From assembly GCF_963576675.1 (NCBI RefSeq), contig NC_088915.1:41445501-41509500 (forward strand): 64,000 nt of DNA. Reading direction: 5' to 3'. Below, one piece after another: positions 11,663 through 23,748 of the stretch. Each line of letters starts with the position of its first letter. The first letter of the stretch is position 1. The position numbers and the translations under genes were made by a program. The stretch comes from Euphorbia lathyris (lineage: Eukaryota; Streptophyta; Magnoliopsida; Malpighiales; Euphorbiaceae). A model generated the notes under the pieces. The model was not told the origin of the DNA. It searched no databases and saw nothing but the letters and a program-made list of their open reading frames with translations.

Positions 11663-12981
11663 TGTTGAAACACCTTTCCACAATGATTTTGATTTGACAA
11701 AATTATTTAAATTAGATTTAAATTTCCATGATTAAATATTCCAACACATTAAATTTAAATGCTTTGATTTATTTACTACTAATGTGTTTGTTCAATTTTA
11801 AGTATTTAACTTAATAAGATTAGAAGACATTAAAAGACCAAGGCCCAAAAGCCCACAAGAGAAGGTGAAAGCCCAAGTCAACAGAGCCAACTCAAGATCA
11901 GACCGCGGCCCAGCAAACGGAAGGATCCAGAAGGAAGTTCGAACAACTTCATACCGAAGCTGCTGAGTCGAACGGATAGAAGACAGGTCAGCAGTTGACC
12001 TGAATAGCTTCGAGACAAAGTTGTTCCACTTTGGAAAAGTTTCAGAAGACGCAGGAAGCTGTCTGGAAGACTTTGCCATAAATAGAGGGACAACCTGACG
12101 CCTACCGACCAGAAGTACTTGGCAACTAAAGAAGACAAAAAAGACAACATTCTCATTGGCTGAAGACACTAAGTACTGACGAAGTGAAAACGACAGCAAG
12201 CCGTTTCCCTCCAGCGGTTATTTCGAAATTTGAAATAATCGATGCCTCAGATGTCACTATAAATAGGCCTCTCATTTGCTTCATTCCATGCAGATCTTCA
12301 CCAAGTCGAAATGTTGACCAAATAGCAACTTGAAGTTCTGTGCCAAAGCAAAGCAAAGAAATCTTACACTCATTCTTATTTTATGTAAAAGCCTAGATTG
12401 TTAATCATCTAAAGTGTTCTTTGTACTTAGAACAAAACATTTATAATTTCTAGAGAATATAAGGAGATACTGAGTTGCTCGGTTATAGCACTCAATGGTA
12501 GAATAGTATTGGGTATAGGATATAGAGGAAGGTACTTTGTATACTCACCGACTATTGTAAGAGGTTTGTGCTCTACTTGAAAGAGCTTAGTAGTGGATTC
12601 AAAAGCTCGGAAGGATTCTGGGGACTAGACGTATGCAGGAGGCCGAACCAGGATAAATCTGCTGAGTAACACTTTCTAACTCTTACTCCTTATATACTTG
12701 CTTTGTACTGTGCCTAGTAAAACGTAAAATCTATATACTGAGTTGTGTGACCTGAGCACTAAGTTCAGGAATAGACTTAAGTGTTATCTCCTTATTCAAT
12801 TATAGAAGCAGTTCTAGTTACTAGTTAACTAAACTTGCCTCTGATCTCACTCAACATCACTGTGCTTAAAAGACTAAGTAAAAGTCTTAACTTGAAAAGA
12901 AGTCAGCCTTTGCGTGAAATTTTTTAAATAGTTCCTAACCCACACTTGGAACTAATCTTGTCACGTTACACGGGACCAACA
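11663..12981 (+). repeat. Element A 3' LTR, complete (1,319 bp)
   Basis: It starts TGTTGAAACACC and ends ACCAACA. TATA box at 12258-12265. The next bases, CAAAC (12982-12986), are the likely target duplication: they continue an inverted LTR of the same family (element H), so A probably inserted into H's LTR. Confidence 0.93.
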
Positions 12982-13031
12982 CAAACCTCTTACAATAGTC
13001 AGTGAGTATACAGAGTACCTTCCTCTATATC
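12982..13031 (-). repeat. Element H: inverted copia LTR fragment, left piece
   Basis: This is the reverse complement of about 12520-12568 of the element A LTR. It continues at 33010 once element B and one copy of its ATATC target duplication are removed, so B split it. Confidence 0.9.
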
Positions 13032-14505
13032 TAATGCGCCTCACGGCGTCGGTACCGCAAGGCTCACTAAGGGATAAGTGTACCCCGTCGTTATCAAGTA
13101 ATAAAATTTGGACAAGTCCAGGTATCGAATCCATATGATTTATTCTTGCAAGTACCGATCTACTCGGTCTCGGTTGTTATCTAGGCTTTGGGGAGTTTGA
13201 ATTTGGTTTTGTTTAATTAATCTACTCCTAGCTAAGTTATTCTACCCCTAATTACGTTATTCTACTCCTAATTGATCTTTCACGAATGAACTTACCCGAA
13301 GGAGCATGGGATGATACGATAATAATGAAGATAGATTTATTAAGGCAATTGATTAAAAACCTAACCCTAGTCACTTGTACTCAAGGCGATTAACCCTACT
13401 TATCCTTCTAACGTCCCTGGCACGTGATTACCTTATAATGTCGAAACTAGCTCTAAGGCTCAGCAATTTGGGCTTCATCAACTAAGAGTTTGTCAATCCC
13501 TTAGGCTCTGACTAGGTCAGATTCGGCTCGCAATATGTGCCAACTTAGTTTTTGGACTTTTGAATGAATTAAACCAATCGAATAAAGCGTAAGACAAAGA
13601 TTAAATCAATGAATCAAATTGAACAAAACAAAAACTATAATATTATTAAAGATGGAGAAATATTGTCACATGTATTCAATTAGCCTAGGATTCATAGACT
13701 GTATCAAAAAGTTTAAACAAACTATGAAAAAGGTGAGAAAATCCCTTTCAGGGAACCTGTCTACCGCTACAGGCGTCTTCCTAGGACTTAAAGACGGACC
13801 TTGAACAATCCTCGGTGGGCGGAGCTTCAGAAGTTCTTCAATGAAGGTTGAAGGAGATGGAGGAGGTGGAGAGGATTCTTCAAGGATGAAAGCTAAGGAA
13901 ATTACAATAATGAAAGATATTTTACAATTGAAACTAATGGTCCTATTTATAGTCGCGGTTCGGGCCCTCGTTCTGGCCTAATTCATTTCCTTTTGCAGGT
14001 GGGAAGAGTGGGGACAGATCGTGGCGTCGTGGGGCCGGGAATTAATCTTTTGACTGATTCCCGCAGGCCAGCTCGCCGATCTGGCCCAAAAAGGCCAGTC
14101 CCAGAACGCCTTGTGCAACTGCCGGATGTCCCAAAAAGGAATTTTCGCCCGAACTCATTCCTGTTTTAACCTGTACACGCACGTAAACTCCAAATAACAT
14201 TAGTCCCAAGGCTGAATTGACCTGCCAATCGCTTGTTTTGAGTAAATACTCCGTTTGGTGTGACTTTTGGCGTACCAATTAGCCATAAAAGATAATTGAA
14301 ACTTAACGTACATGCTAATTTGGTCATATTTGCCTAAAATAATCAGAAAACGAGCCTAAACAACGAAAAGTAAATAGAACATATACAATTTCTAACTAAC
14401 TCACACAAAAGCATATAATTGCGAGAATTGCTCGCTTATTCGCAAAACTACGCTAAAAACCGTCCTAAAACCGTACCCAAAGATAAAGGTTTTTGACCCC
14501 TATCA
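13032..14505 (-). repeat. Element B 3' LTR (1,474 bp)
   Basis: Read on the minus strand it begins TGATAGGGG and ends at 13032, where the canonical end has mutated (TAATGC here, TGATGC at 31435). TATA box TATAAATA at 13944-13951 on the minus strand. It is about 100 bases shorter than the 5' LTR because it lacks part of the GC-rich region. An imperfect hairpin lies at 14037-14062 (arms GGGAATTAATC and GACTGATTCCC). Confidence 0.93.
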
Positions 14506-14520
14506 AACCTCCTCACACTT
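14506..14520 (-). other. Polypurine tract of element B
   Basis: AAGTGTGAGGAGGTT on the minus strand directly abuts the 3' LTR; element D has the near-identical AAGTGCGAGGAGGTT at 40905-40919. Confidence 0.88.
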
Positions 14521-16042
14521 AAAACTTTACTTGTCCCCAAGTAAACTAAAAAACTAAACCCGCAATCACAAGCAAGCTAGGAAACCTCCTGGTTTTACTA
14601 GGTGCTTGACACAATTTCGAGCATCTGTAATCACATGCATTCGAAAGTACAAAGTAGAGACACGATATCCAAAAGCCGCACTTCAATTATCACAGGTCAT
14701 ATGCTTAAGAAAAGGATACATGTTCAATTAAACGAGCTTAAGGGGATAGCTAAGTAAAACACCTCACCATAGGTAGTTCACTCAATTCACACAATTTTAG
14801 TGGCTAAAGTGTTTACTCTCGGCTTATGTTCTTGCTTAGGATTACGCAGATTTTGCATGTTCATCCGAGTTCCTCTACTATGCTACATGACTCCGATGAT
14901 ATCAAAAACAGCCTCGAATTGGGGTTGTAATGTGGTTAGGGGGTTTAAAGGTACAACAAAGGTTAGGAGTTCTAGCGCTAGAAAAACAAAGTTTAAAAAT
15001 GACTTTAGCAAATATGAAGTGATTTGAGCTTTTTATTTCTTTACATATTTTTTCTGAGACGTTCTAATTTTAAGAACTGGGGAATGAAGTTCTCCCCTTT
15101 TTGTTCGTCTCTTTTCTTTTTCTTTTTCTGTTTTTCTTTTTCTTTTGAATAGTGATGCTCATTCACTTCTTGGCCTTTTGGCTTGCTACTATAATGCTAT
15201 AAACAAAGAGAAAGCGCTAGAAGAAAACAAAGACTCAATGTGAGCTTTGGAAAAACTCGGGTTAGGTAACAAACTAAGTGATAGTTTGCAAAAATTGGGT
15301 TAGAACGAAAGAAAAGCTATAAGCTACAAAATACACGCTCAAAGGGGCTTCCTAGAGTAGATGAAAAAGAACAAATAAGGTAAAGGAAAAGGTTAGTTCT
15401 AATGAGGCTGATTCATCGTTTATCATCTCAAATCATTGCATGCAGGTTCAACTCAGTATTAGGTGCAAAATCTGTAATCTTTCCACAAGTCAAAGCATTC
15501 ACACAAAAAAAAATGTCAAGAAAAAAAGCTTTTTGATGTTCGCTCTTGGGCTCAAATTCAACTCACAATTCTTGGGTTTCAATTTTGTGTTATTAGTTCT
15601 CCCCAAGCTCAAATTCAATATCACATGCCTTCAATTCTTAAGTTATCTACCTAAGTACTGATTTTAGCATTTCTTCAAAAGTAGAGTCTAAATGCAATCT
15701 TAAGCTCATGCTCTTACAGATACAAGGATTGTGTCCTACACCTAAACTAGTTGTCATGCAATTTTAGATTCGGTTCTCAGTCCTAGAAACAAATAACAAA
15801 GTTTAGATTCGAAGAAAGTTTACGGTTTTAGGTCCTAAACATGCAGAAACAAATATAAAGCATAAATAAAACCCAAAAACGCTAACCTAGACTAGACACG
15901 ACGCAACAAAAATTTAAAAATTTATACAATTTTTGTAAGTTTATCTACCCCTCCTCCTCACACTTATATCATGCAATAAGTTCCAACATTTCATCTAAAA
16001 CCATAAAACACATGTGCAAGAAGATAGGGTGGAGAAGACAAC
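14521..16042 (-). other. Element B 3' non-coding region (no env frame)
   Basis: About 1.5 kb without a credible ORF, with pyrimidine/purine runs near 15110-15150. It is collinear with 39361-40904 of the non-autonomous element D, so it probably carries cis-acting sequence rather than a gene. Confidence 0.75.
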
Positions 16043-19000
16043 TTACTGATCGGATCCCCCTTTTGTAGTTGCCTGCAGGTGCAGGACTTGCACATCCGCA
16101 TTATCTTTGCCAAGATAAAGCTTGAGGCGGTGCCTATTTACTTTTTGGGTGATCCCATCTTTTCCCTCGATTTCAACCATACCGGAGGGGTGTGCATTAG
16201 TAACTAAAAATGGCCCATACCATCTACTTTTGAGCTTGCCAGCGAAAAATTTCAAACGGGAGTTGTATAGCAGTACTTGGTCGCCTTTCTGGAAGGTTTT
16301 CCTTTGTACTTTCTTATCATGCACCCTTTTGGTTCGTTCTTTGTACAACTTGGCATTCTCATAGGAGTTGTACCTGAGCTCATCTAGTTCATGCAGTTGT
16401 GTTAACTGTAGGTCACCTGAAAGTTTAGGATCAAAGTTTAGAAATTTCAGTGCCCAATAGGCTTTTATGTTCTAATTCAACAGGCAAATGACAAGATTTT
16501 CCGAAAACTAAACGATAGAGGGACATTCCTATGGGAGTCTTGAAAGCTGTCTGGTATGCCCAAAGAGCATCATCTAGCTTAAGACTCCAATCTTTTCTAG
16601 CATTCCCTATTATTTTCTCAAGAATACGTTTCAGCTCTCTATTTGACACTTCTACCTGACCACTCGTCTGAGGGTGGTAAGGTGTTGCAACCCTATGAGC
16701 TACGCCATACTTTTGGAGCAACATGTCAAATTGCTTATTGCAGAAATTGGATCCCCCATCACTGATGATGGTTCGGGGGGTGCCAAATCTAGTAAAGATA
16801 TTCTTTCTCAGGAATTTCATCACTACTCGAGCATCGTTTGTAGGTAGAGCTTTGGCTTCTACCCATTTGGAGACATAATCAACCACTACCAGAATGTATT
16901 GGTTGTTATGCAACATGGGAAAAGGTCCCATAAAGTCTATACCCCATACGTCAAATAGCTCATAAACGAGTATGCCTTGTTGAAGCATCTCATTCGTCCT
17001 AGAGATATTTCCTACCCTCTGACATGCATCACCGTATTTGATATACTTATTGACATCACTATGCATTTGTGGCCACTAAAATCCACTTTGAAGGATTTTT
17101 GCCACTGTCCTATCTGGCCCAAAGTGGCCACCTGGTTCTCTAGAATGACACATATTAATCACTGACTCTACCTCCTCTTCAGATATACATCTCCTAATCA
17201 TGCCATCTGTGCAGAATTGGAATAAATACGGCTCTTCCCAAAAATAATGTTTGCTCTCAAACATAAACTTACGTTTTTGTCTTGTATCTAAATTAAGAGG
17301 AAGAATGTTACCGACTTTGTAGTTCGCGATGTCTGCAAACCAGGGGAGAGTTTTTACTGAATATAATGTTTCATCCAGAAATACCTCCTTGATCTCCTCA
17401 TGTTCTAAAGATTGATGATCTGACTCTAACCGGGATAGATGATCTGCTATCACGTTCTTTACTCCTTTCTTATCTTTGATCTCGATGTCAAATTCCTGGA
17501 GTAGCACAATCCAACGGATCAGCCTGGGTTTTGCATCTTGCTTACTAATCAAGTATCTCAAGGCTGCATGGTCAGTAAAAACAATTACTTTATACAGCAC
17601 CAAATACGATCTAAACTTGTTAAAGGTGAAGACTACAGCTAGCAACTTCTTTTCAGTTATTGAATAATTTTGTTGTGCATCATTTAAGGTTTTGCTAGCA
17701 TAGAAGATTGGGCGAAAATGTTTATCCACCCTCTGCCCAAGACAGGCTCCTACAGCTAAGTTGCTGGCATCACACATTAATTCAAAGGGAAGGGACCAAT
17801 CTGGGCTTACCATAACAGGTGCTTCAATTAATTTCTTTTTCAACAATTTAAAAGCAGACATACACTCTTCGTTAAAATTAAAATCAGCATCCTTAAGCAA
17901 TAATTGAGTGAGGGGTTTAGTGATTTTTAAAAAACCCTTTATGAATCGCCTATAAAACCCCGCATGTCCTAAAAAGCTCCTAACCAACTTTACATTGGTA
18001 GGAGGATGGAGTTTTTTTATCACCTCAATTTTTTCCGGATCGACCTCAATCCCTTTTCCCGACACCTTGTGTCCTAACACTATACAATTCTGGACCATAA
18101 ACTGGCATTTTTCCCAATTGAGTGCCAAGTTTTTATCTTCACAACATTCTAAGACTCGGTCCAGATTTTCAAGACATTGGTAAAAAGTAGGTCCTACAAC
18201 ATTAAAATCATCCATAAAAATTTCTAGGAACTTTTCAACCATGTTAGAGAACATAGCCATCATGCAGCGTTGGAATGTGGCGGGGGCATTGCAAAGTCCG
18301 AAGGGCATCCGTCTATATGCAAAAGTTCCGTAGGGACAAGTGAATGTGGTTTTCTCTTGGTCCAAAGGGTCCACATGAATTTGCATATAATCGGACAGCC
18401 CATCTAGAGTGTAGAAAAATTCATGCCCTGCCAAGCGTTCCAATATTTGATCGATAAATGGTAAAGGAAAATGGTCTTTACGGGTGGCTTCATTCAATTT
18501 CCTATAGTCAATACATACACGCCAACCCGTAACCTTTCTAGTTGGGATTAATTCCCCCTTTTCGTTTTCCATTACCATTGTTCCCCCTTTTTGGGCACAC
18601 ATTACACCGGACTTACCCATTGGCTGTCAGAAATTGGAAAAATGATACCTGCATCGAGCAGTTTTATGACCTCGGCTTTTACCACTTCTTTCATGTAGGG
18701 TTGAGCCAGCGTTAAGGTTGAGCAGATGGCTTGATTTCTTCCTCGAGAAAATCCTATGTGTGCATATCTTGGGGTCGATACTTTTGATGTCATGGATTGA
18801 CCATCCAAAGGCTCCTTTATGTTTTTTCAGCACCTCTATCAGTTTTTCCTCATGTTCAACTGTCCACAAAGAAGAAATAATAATGGGTAAATATGTGGGA
18901 GGTTGAAGAAAAACATATTTTAAATTACTGGGTAAGGGCTTAAGCTCCAATTCTGGAGGTTCCTCTAGTGAGGTTTTAGGTTTAGGTTTGATCTCACGAT

Positions 19001-19811
19001 CAAGGTCCTCTTTTCTTCCCTTTACCCAATAACATATTTCAGGTGGGAGGTCTTCGAATGGTTCGTTTAAATTTTCATCTTCCTCACCACCTAAATTAGC
19101 CCTAAAGAGGCATCTTTTATGCTACAGTTAACTTCCTCAACGCATTCGTCTATTAACGCATCTACAAAATTACAGCTTTTGGAACGCTCTTGAGGAATTT
19201 TCATTGAATCATAAACATTAAATGTTACCTCTTCGTCTTGCACCTTTAGGACCAATTTACCTCCATGTACATCTATCAGTGTCCTACCGGTTCCAATGAA
19301 CGGTCTCCCAAAGAGAATAGGGACGGAGTCATCTTCTTCCATGTCAAGGACCGCAAAGTCGACCGGGAAGATCAGTTTATCTACCTTCACCAACACATCC
19401 TCAACTATACCTCTAGGCCGCGCAATTGACCTATCCGCCAGCTGTAATGTCATATTTGTTGGTTTGGGTTCTCCGAGTCCCAATTTCCTAAAAATAGATA
19501 AAGGCATCAGATTAATACTCGCTCCTAAGTCGCATAATGCCCTATCTATATGCATGTTGCCTATCCTACACGGGATGGTAAAGCTCCCTTGATCTTTAAG
19601 TTTAGGGGGCAGTTTATGGGTGATTATGGCTGAACATTGCTCTGTTAGGGCCACTATTTCATTCTCCCCAAACTTCTTCTTTTTCGACAACATGTCTTTA
19701 AGAAACTTCGCATAATTTGGCATCTCCTCTAGTGCTTCCATTAATGGAATATTAATTTCTAGCCTACTAAGGATTTCCGAAAATCTAGCAAATTTCTTAT
19801 CTAAGTTGGTT
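16043..19811 (-). pseudogene. pol: Element B protease-RT-RNase H-integrase polyprotein, broken
   Basis: Protease lies at 19811-19091 (ALCDLGASINLMP, ILFGRPF). RT lies at about 18950-17900 with the FMDD active site at 18207-18218, followed by Ty3-type RNase H ([35 protein letters not shown]) and integrase ([10 protein letters not shown] zinc region, [10 protein letters not shown] and SDGGSNF aspartates, NRELKRI glutamate). The integrase C-terminal part ([12 protein letters not shown]) ends at 16043. Breaks are frameshifts near 19100, between about 18790 and 18730, near 18615 and near 16450, and a TAG at 17078-17076. The N-terminal end (NLDKKFARFSEIL) starts abruptly next to element C, separated from the B gag-like ORF at 30497. 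Non-functional. Confidence 0.92.
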
Positions 19812-19813
19812 GT

Positions 19814-20473
19814 TGTCCTCTAATGAGACTCTAGCAAGTGCACTAGATACAAGTAATAAAGTGATAAGTGAGTATCGTCTCCACAGGGATTGTGATTCAA
19901 ATAAATATCGGAAATCGTTGCTAAACAGTGTGTGTTACAACAGTGTCTTCCTTTATGGTTGATTGTTTAGTATTGGTTGTTTAATGACTCAGGCAGAATG
20001 ATAAATCAAGGAAATAAGGTTACTTTTCAAAGATTTAGGGAATAGAACAGGCTCGACATAACCGAACACGGTGTGCTACATCTTACAACATACCATGAAT
20101 AAAAGATAATGCCAACGAAGCCAAAGTATCAGTTTTGAAGTGAGTTTGAGTCAACTGTCGTGTGTTCTCAAACTCCTAAGATTTACTAACATCTTTAGCG
20201 TCCTAAAGATACGTTCTTTCTAGCATTAAGAACAAAACTGCATTTCTAGATGAGAAAACCCTCGACACAACCTTCTAACTTGTCAGCTTCGAAGTTGGGA
20301 GATCAATAGAGATATCGGTGAAGATGAAAGCAGTGTCCTAACATTCATCTAATACATACATACATGCTTAAGCAAGAAAGTTAAATCCTCATTGATCACA
20401 ACATTGGCAAAATACTAAATATTCATAAAAACGTTGTAAAACTTACATCACCGGGCCGGCTAAGCCGTGCCCA
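19814..20473 (-). repeat. Element C LTR copy 1, truncated
   Basis: It begins TGTCCTCTAATGAG on the plus strand, like copies 2 and 3, and follows them to GCCGTGCCCA. It is then joined through a 12-base filler (20474-20485) to gag sequence. The element-5' part of the LTR (about 520 bases) is missing. Confidence 0.9.
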
Positions 20474-20485
20474 ATCCTCTGCCCA

Positions 20486-21796
20486 TTCCTTACCAGACCT
20501 CAAAGTGATTGCCATGACGTCGCCTTTAGGATTTGGCTCAGTATTGCTCGGCATTATCCCCTTTCCTTTTGATGTAGACGCGGCGATCTGGTGGACTTGT
20601 GTTTCCAGATTCTTGATCGATGCATGCGTCTGTTTCATGAACTGCATCATCATTGTTTTCATATCTGGTTCGACTTCTTCCTTTTGTGGCACAGGTTGCT
20701 TATAATGCTGCTGAGGTTGTCTTTGGTAATGTCCTCCTTGCTGTTGTTGATACCTCGGCTGATCTTGATACTGAGGTGGTCCTTGCTGGTCTGGTTGGCC
20801 TGTCCATCCAAAATTTGGATGGTTCCTGGTTTTCGAGTTGTACCCTGCATAGTCGCATTCAGCCCGTGTGCCTTTTCCTTGCTTAACTCCAGGACAGTTG
20901 ATATTGAAATGAGCTCCTCCGCAAAAACCACAACTTTCATTGAATGGTGGTTCACTAAATGGCGGTTCATTGTGAATGGATGAGACATTTATCTTTCCCA
21001 GCTGCCGAGTAAGCTGTTCTACTTGGCTTGTTAGTTTTGACACGACATCCTCGTTTCGTGTCCTTTTTCCTTCACTTCTTGACGAATGCCAGTTGTAACT
21101 CGTGCTGACCACTTTCTCTATTAGGTCATATAAAGCTTGTAGCTCTAGATCTTCTGGGTTACCATTCGCGATAGATTCGATCTGGATTTTGTAAACATTG
21201 GTCGCGCCATTGTAAAAATTCTGCATTTGCATCCACATAGGGATACCATGATTTGGCACCCTTCTGAGCAGCTCCTTGTATCTTTCCCATGCTTCTGCCA
21301 ACGACTCATCTTCGTCATGTATGAAGCGTGACACTTCATTTCGTAGCTTGATGGCTTGTCGAGGCGGAAAATACTTCATCAGAAAAGCTCTTGCCATCTC
21401 TTCCCAACTCGTGATCGTTCCAGGTTGTAAATTTCGCAGCCATGTTTTTGCTTTATCCCTTAGTGAAAAAGGGAACAGCTTTAATCTGATCACGTCATCA
21501 GAGACACCTCTGTTCGACCTGAATGTGTTGCACAAGGTGATGAATTCTTGAAGATGCCCATTAGGATCTTCAGATTGAAACCCATTAAATTGCACCGAGG
21601 CTTGGATCATTTGTATCATGGACCCTTTTACTTCGAACATGTTGTTTCCCTCGTTGGGCAATACGATACACGATGAGTGTCCCTCGGTAGTTGGCCTAGA
21701 GTAGTCTCTGATTCTCATCACAGGAGGGTTATTATTTTCTCCTTCCTCTTCTTGGTTTGGTGGAACTGGTTGTTCTGGGCCTTCCCTTCCAGCCAT
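20486..21796 (-). pseudogene. gag: Partial gag of the deleted C tandem partner
   Basis: It is nearly identical to the gag of the full C element. First in-frame ATG at 21796 (MAGREGPEQPVPP); the open frame extends upstream without an ATG to 22033. It contains the retrotransposon gag (capsid) domain (KLFPFSLRDKAKTWLRNLQ to YNGATNVYKIQIESI) and a CCHC knuckle (CGFCGGAHFNINC). A 36-base deletion between short TTGTA repeats removed the NRYSNTY region near 20840. Just after LRSGKE the frame runs into filler and LTR sequence and stops at 20423, giving a chimeric tail. It retains CAG where the full copy has TAG at 27865. Confidence 0.9.
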
Positions 21797-22014
21797 TCTT
21801 CTCTCTCTTTGCCTTTCTCTTTGTCTAGCACGTCGAGCTCCCGCTCTATTTCGTCTACACGTTCTCTCTAATTCGAGATCGATAGGAAAAACAGGAGGTG
21901 CAACTCTACGCACAAACGAAAAAAATATGACCTTTTTGTTCCTGCACGCCTTAACACACAGATTAAAAACACCCTGTGTTACAGAAATTTCAGCTATAAA
22001 TTTGTTGCTCTCAA

Positions 22015-22032
22015 TCCCCGGCAGCGACGCCA
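22015..22032 (-). other. Primer-binding site of the deleted C partner
   Basis: On the minus strand TGGCGTCGCTGCCGGGGA, a mutated tRNA-Asp-type site placed just after LTR copy 2. It shows that copy 2 also served as a 5' LTR. Confidence 0.85.
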
Positions 22033-22041
22033 AAAACTTGT

Positions 22042-23223
22042 TGTCCTCTAATGAGACTCTAGCAAGTGCACTAGATACAAGTAATAAAGTGATAAGTGAG
22101 TATCGTCTCCACAGGGATTGTGATTCAAATAAATATCGGAAATCGTTGCTAAACAGTGTGTGTTACAATAGTGTCTTCCTTTATGGTTGATTGTTTAGTA
22201 TTGGTTGTTTAATGACTCGGGCAGAATGATAAATCAAGGAAATAAGGTTACTTTTCAAAGATTTAGGGAATAGAACATGCTCGATATAACCGAACACGGT
22301 GTGCTACATCTTACAACATACCATGAATAAAAGATAATGCCAACGAAGCCAAAGTATCAGTTTTGAAGTGAGTTTGAGTCAACTGTCGTGTGTTCTCAAA
22401 CTCCTAAGATTTACTAACATCTTTAGCGTCCTAAAGATACGTTCTTTCTAGCATTAAGAACAAAACTGCATTTCTAGATGAGAAAACCCTCGACACAACC
22501 TTCTAACTTGTCAGCTTCGAAGTTGGGAGATCAATAGAGATATCGATGAAGATGAAAGTAGTGTCCTAACATTCATCTAACACATACATACATGGTTAAG
22601 CAAGAAAGTTAAATCCTCATTGATCACAACATTGGCAAAATACTAAATATTCATAAAAACGTTGTAAAACTTACATCACCGGGCCGGCTAAGCCGTGCCC
22701 ATTCAAAATGTCTACTCACTCATATCGAGCAGTGATCAGAAGAGGATTCTTGTTACAGCTTGAGACTCCATGAGAGCTCTCTTCTTCCTTCTATTCTACT
22801 TGTCTAAAAAAACTTAAACTAAGAAAATATTCTGATCCCTAAACCTTCTCTGTTTTTCCTATTTAAAGGGAAAAGACAGAGACTACCCAAAATCGGTACA
22901 ACTTTCGTACCCTTTTACAAAACAAAGTCAACTACTTACTACAATTAAAAATAAACTAAAATGATTAACTTTTAGATTAACCCTTGAACACTCAAGGGGG
23001 TGAGACTTCAAATCATCATGCTTCTTTGGGAAATCCCAACGCCACACACTTTCACCTGCTGTCCTGCCGCTTTCCTTTCACTGCCACCAACGATCTGTCG
23101 CTGTCCGTCATTGGATAATCCGGCGTTTAACCGCTGGACACACATAAGGCTCCACTCCTCATTGGCATTAGCGAAACAAGCTGTTTTCAGCGAGTTTAGC
23201 ATTTTTCTTTGCTTATCTGCACA
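22042..23223 (-). repeat. Element C LTR copy 2 (shared, 1,182 bp)
   Basis: Full-length: on the plus strand it starts TGTCCTCTAATGAG and ends CTTATCTGCACA. It differs from copy 3 at about 13 sites (about 1.1%). A reversed TATA-like TATTTAAA lies near 22860. It is the 3' LTR of the full element and the 5' LTR of the deleted one. Confidence 0.92.
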
Positions 23224-23748
23224 GACGGACTGAACTGAGATAAATCATCTTTAAGTAGGGGAAACCAGACGTCTTTTCGCCAATCTGTCATTATGAGGCC
23301 GAATCAAAGTCGGCCACCTGGACAAATTGGCAGAAAGGCGCGTATTTTCGAATCAGAATGAGGGTTGATGAACGGTCAAGATTTGATTTTAGCATTTATA
23401 TCTCCCCAACCGTTCAATCTTATCGAGGAGAAAAACAGGCGGTATGATTGCCTATTTGGCATAGGAGTGGACGTTCCACTTTACCTAGCTTTTAATAAAC
23501 AAATTTCTACCGCCCTAATTTCTACGATATTCCCTTCCCTACAAAACAGGTACAATTGTACTACCTCACCCTTGGAAGGATTTTTAGGTTTTACAATTGT
23601 GCCTAGGCAGAAATTACTCATGATGAAGTCAAATTCAAACACAATTTACACAAGAAAAAAATATAAAAAGTAAAAATAAAAATCAATAAAATGCAAAGTT
23701 ACTTGTGCTACAATTGGTGTTTGTAGCGGACACCCTGTTCTCTAGCTT
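23224..23748 (-). other. Element C 3' untranslated region
   Basis: 525 bases between the end of integrase and LTR copy 2, with no credible ORF and no env-like frame. Unusually, no clear polypurine tract abuts the LTR: the minus-strand bases just before it end CAGTTCAGTCCGTC. Confidence 0.7.

Larger units (their letters stand above)
1..12981 (+). mobile_element. Element A: degenerate Ty1/copia (SIRE/Maximus-like) retrotransposon
   Basis: Order on the plus strand is LTR, Met primer site, gag, protease-integrase-RT-RNase H, an extra ORF, polypurine tract, LTR. Integrase before RT is the copia order; long LTRs (about 1.3 kb), an initiator-Met primer site and a third ORF after pol fit the SIRE/Maximus lineage. 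The first roughly 177 bases of the 5' LTR lie outside the window. In the first 180 aligned bases the two LTRs differ at about 10 sites (about 5%), so this is one of the older insertions, and all three reading frames are broken. A gypsy solo LTR sits between the extra ORF and the 3' LTR. Confidence 0.93.

Noticed and set aside
20505..22190. Plus-strand open frames opposite the element C gag, and their near-copies at 27662-29386
   Set aside because: They are antisense shadows of gag and LTR sequence; both sets exist because the gag and LTR are duplicated.
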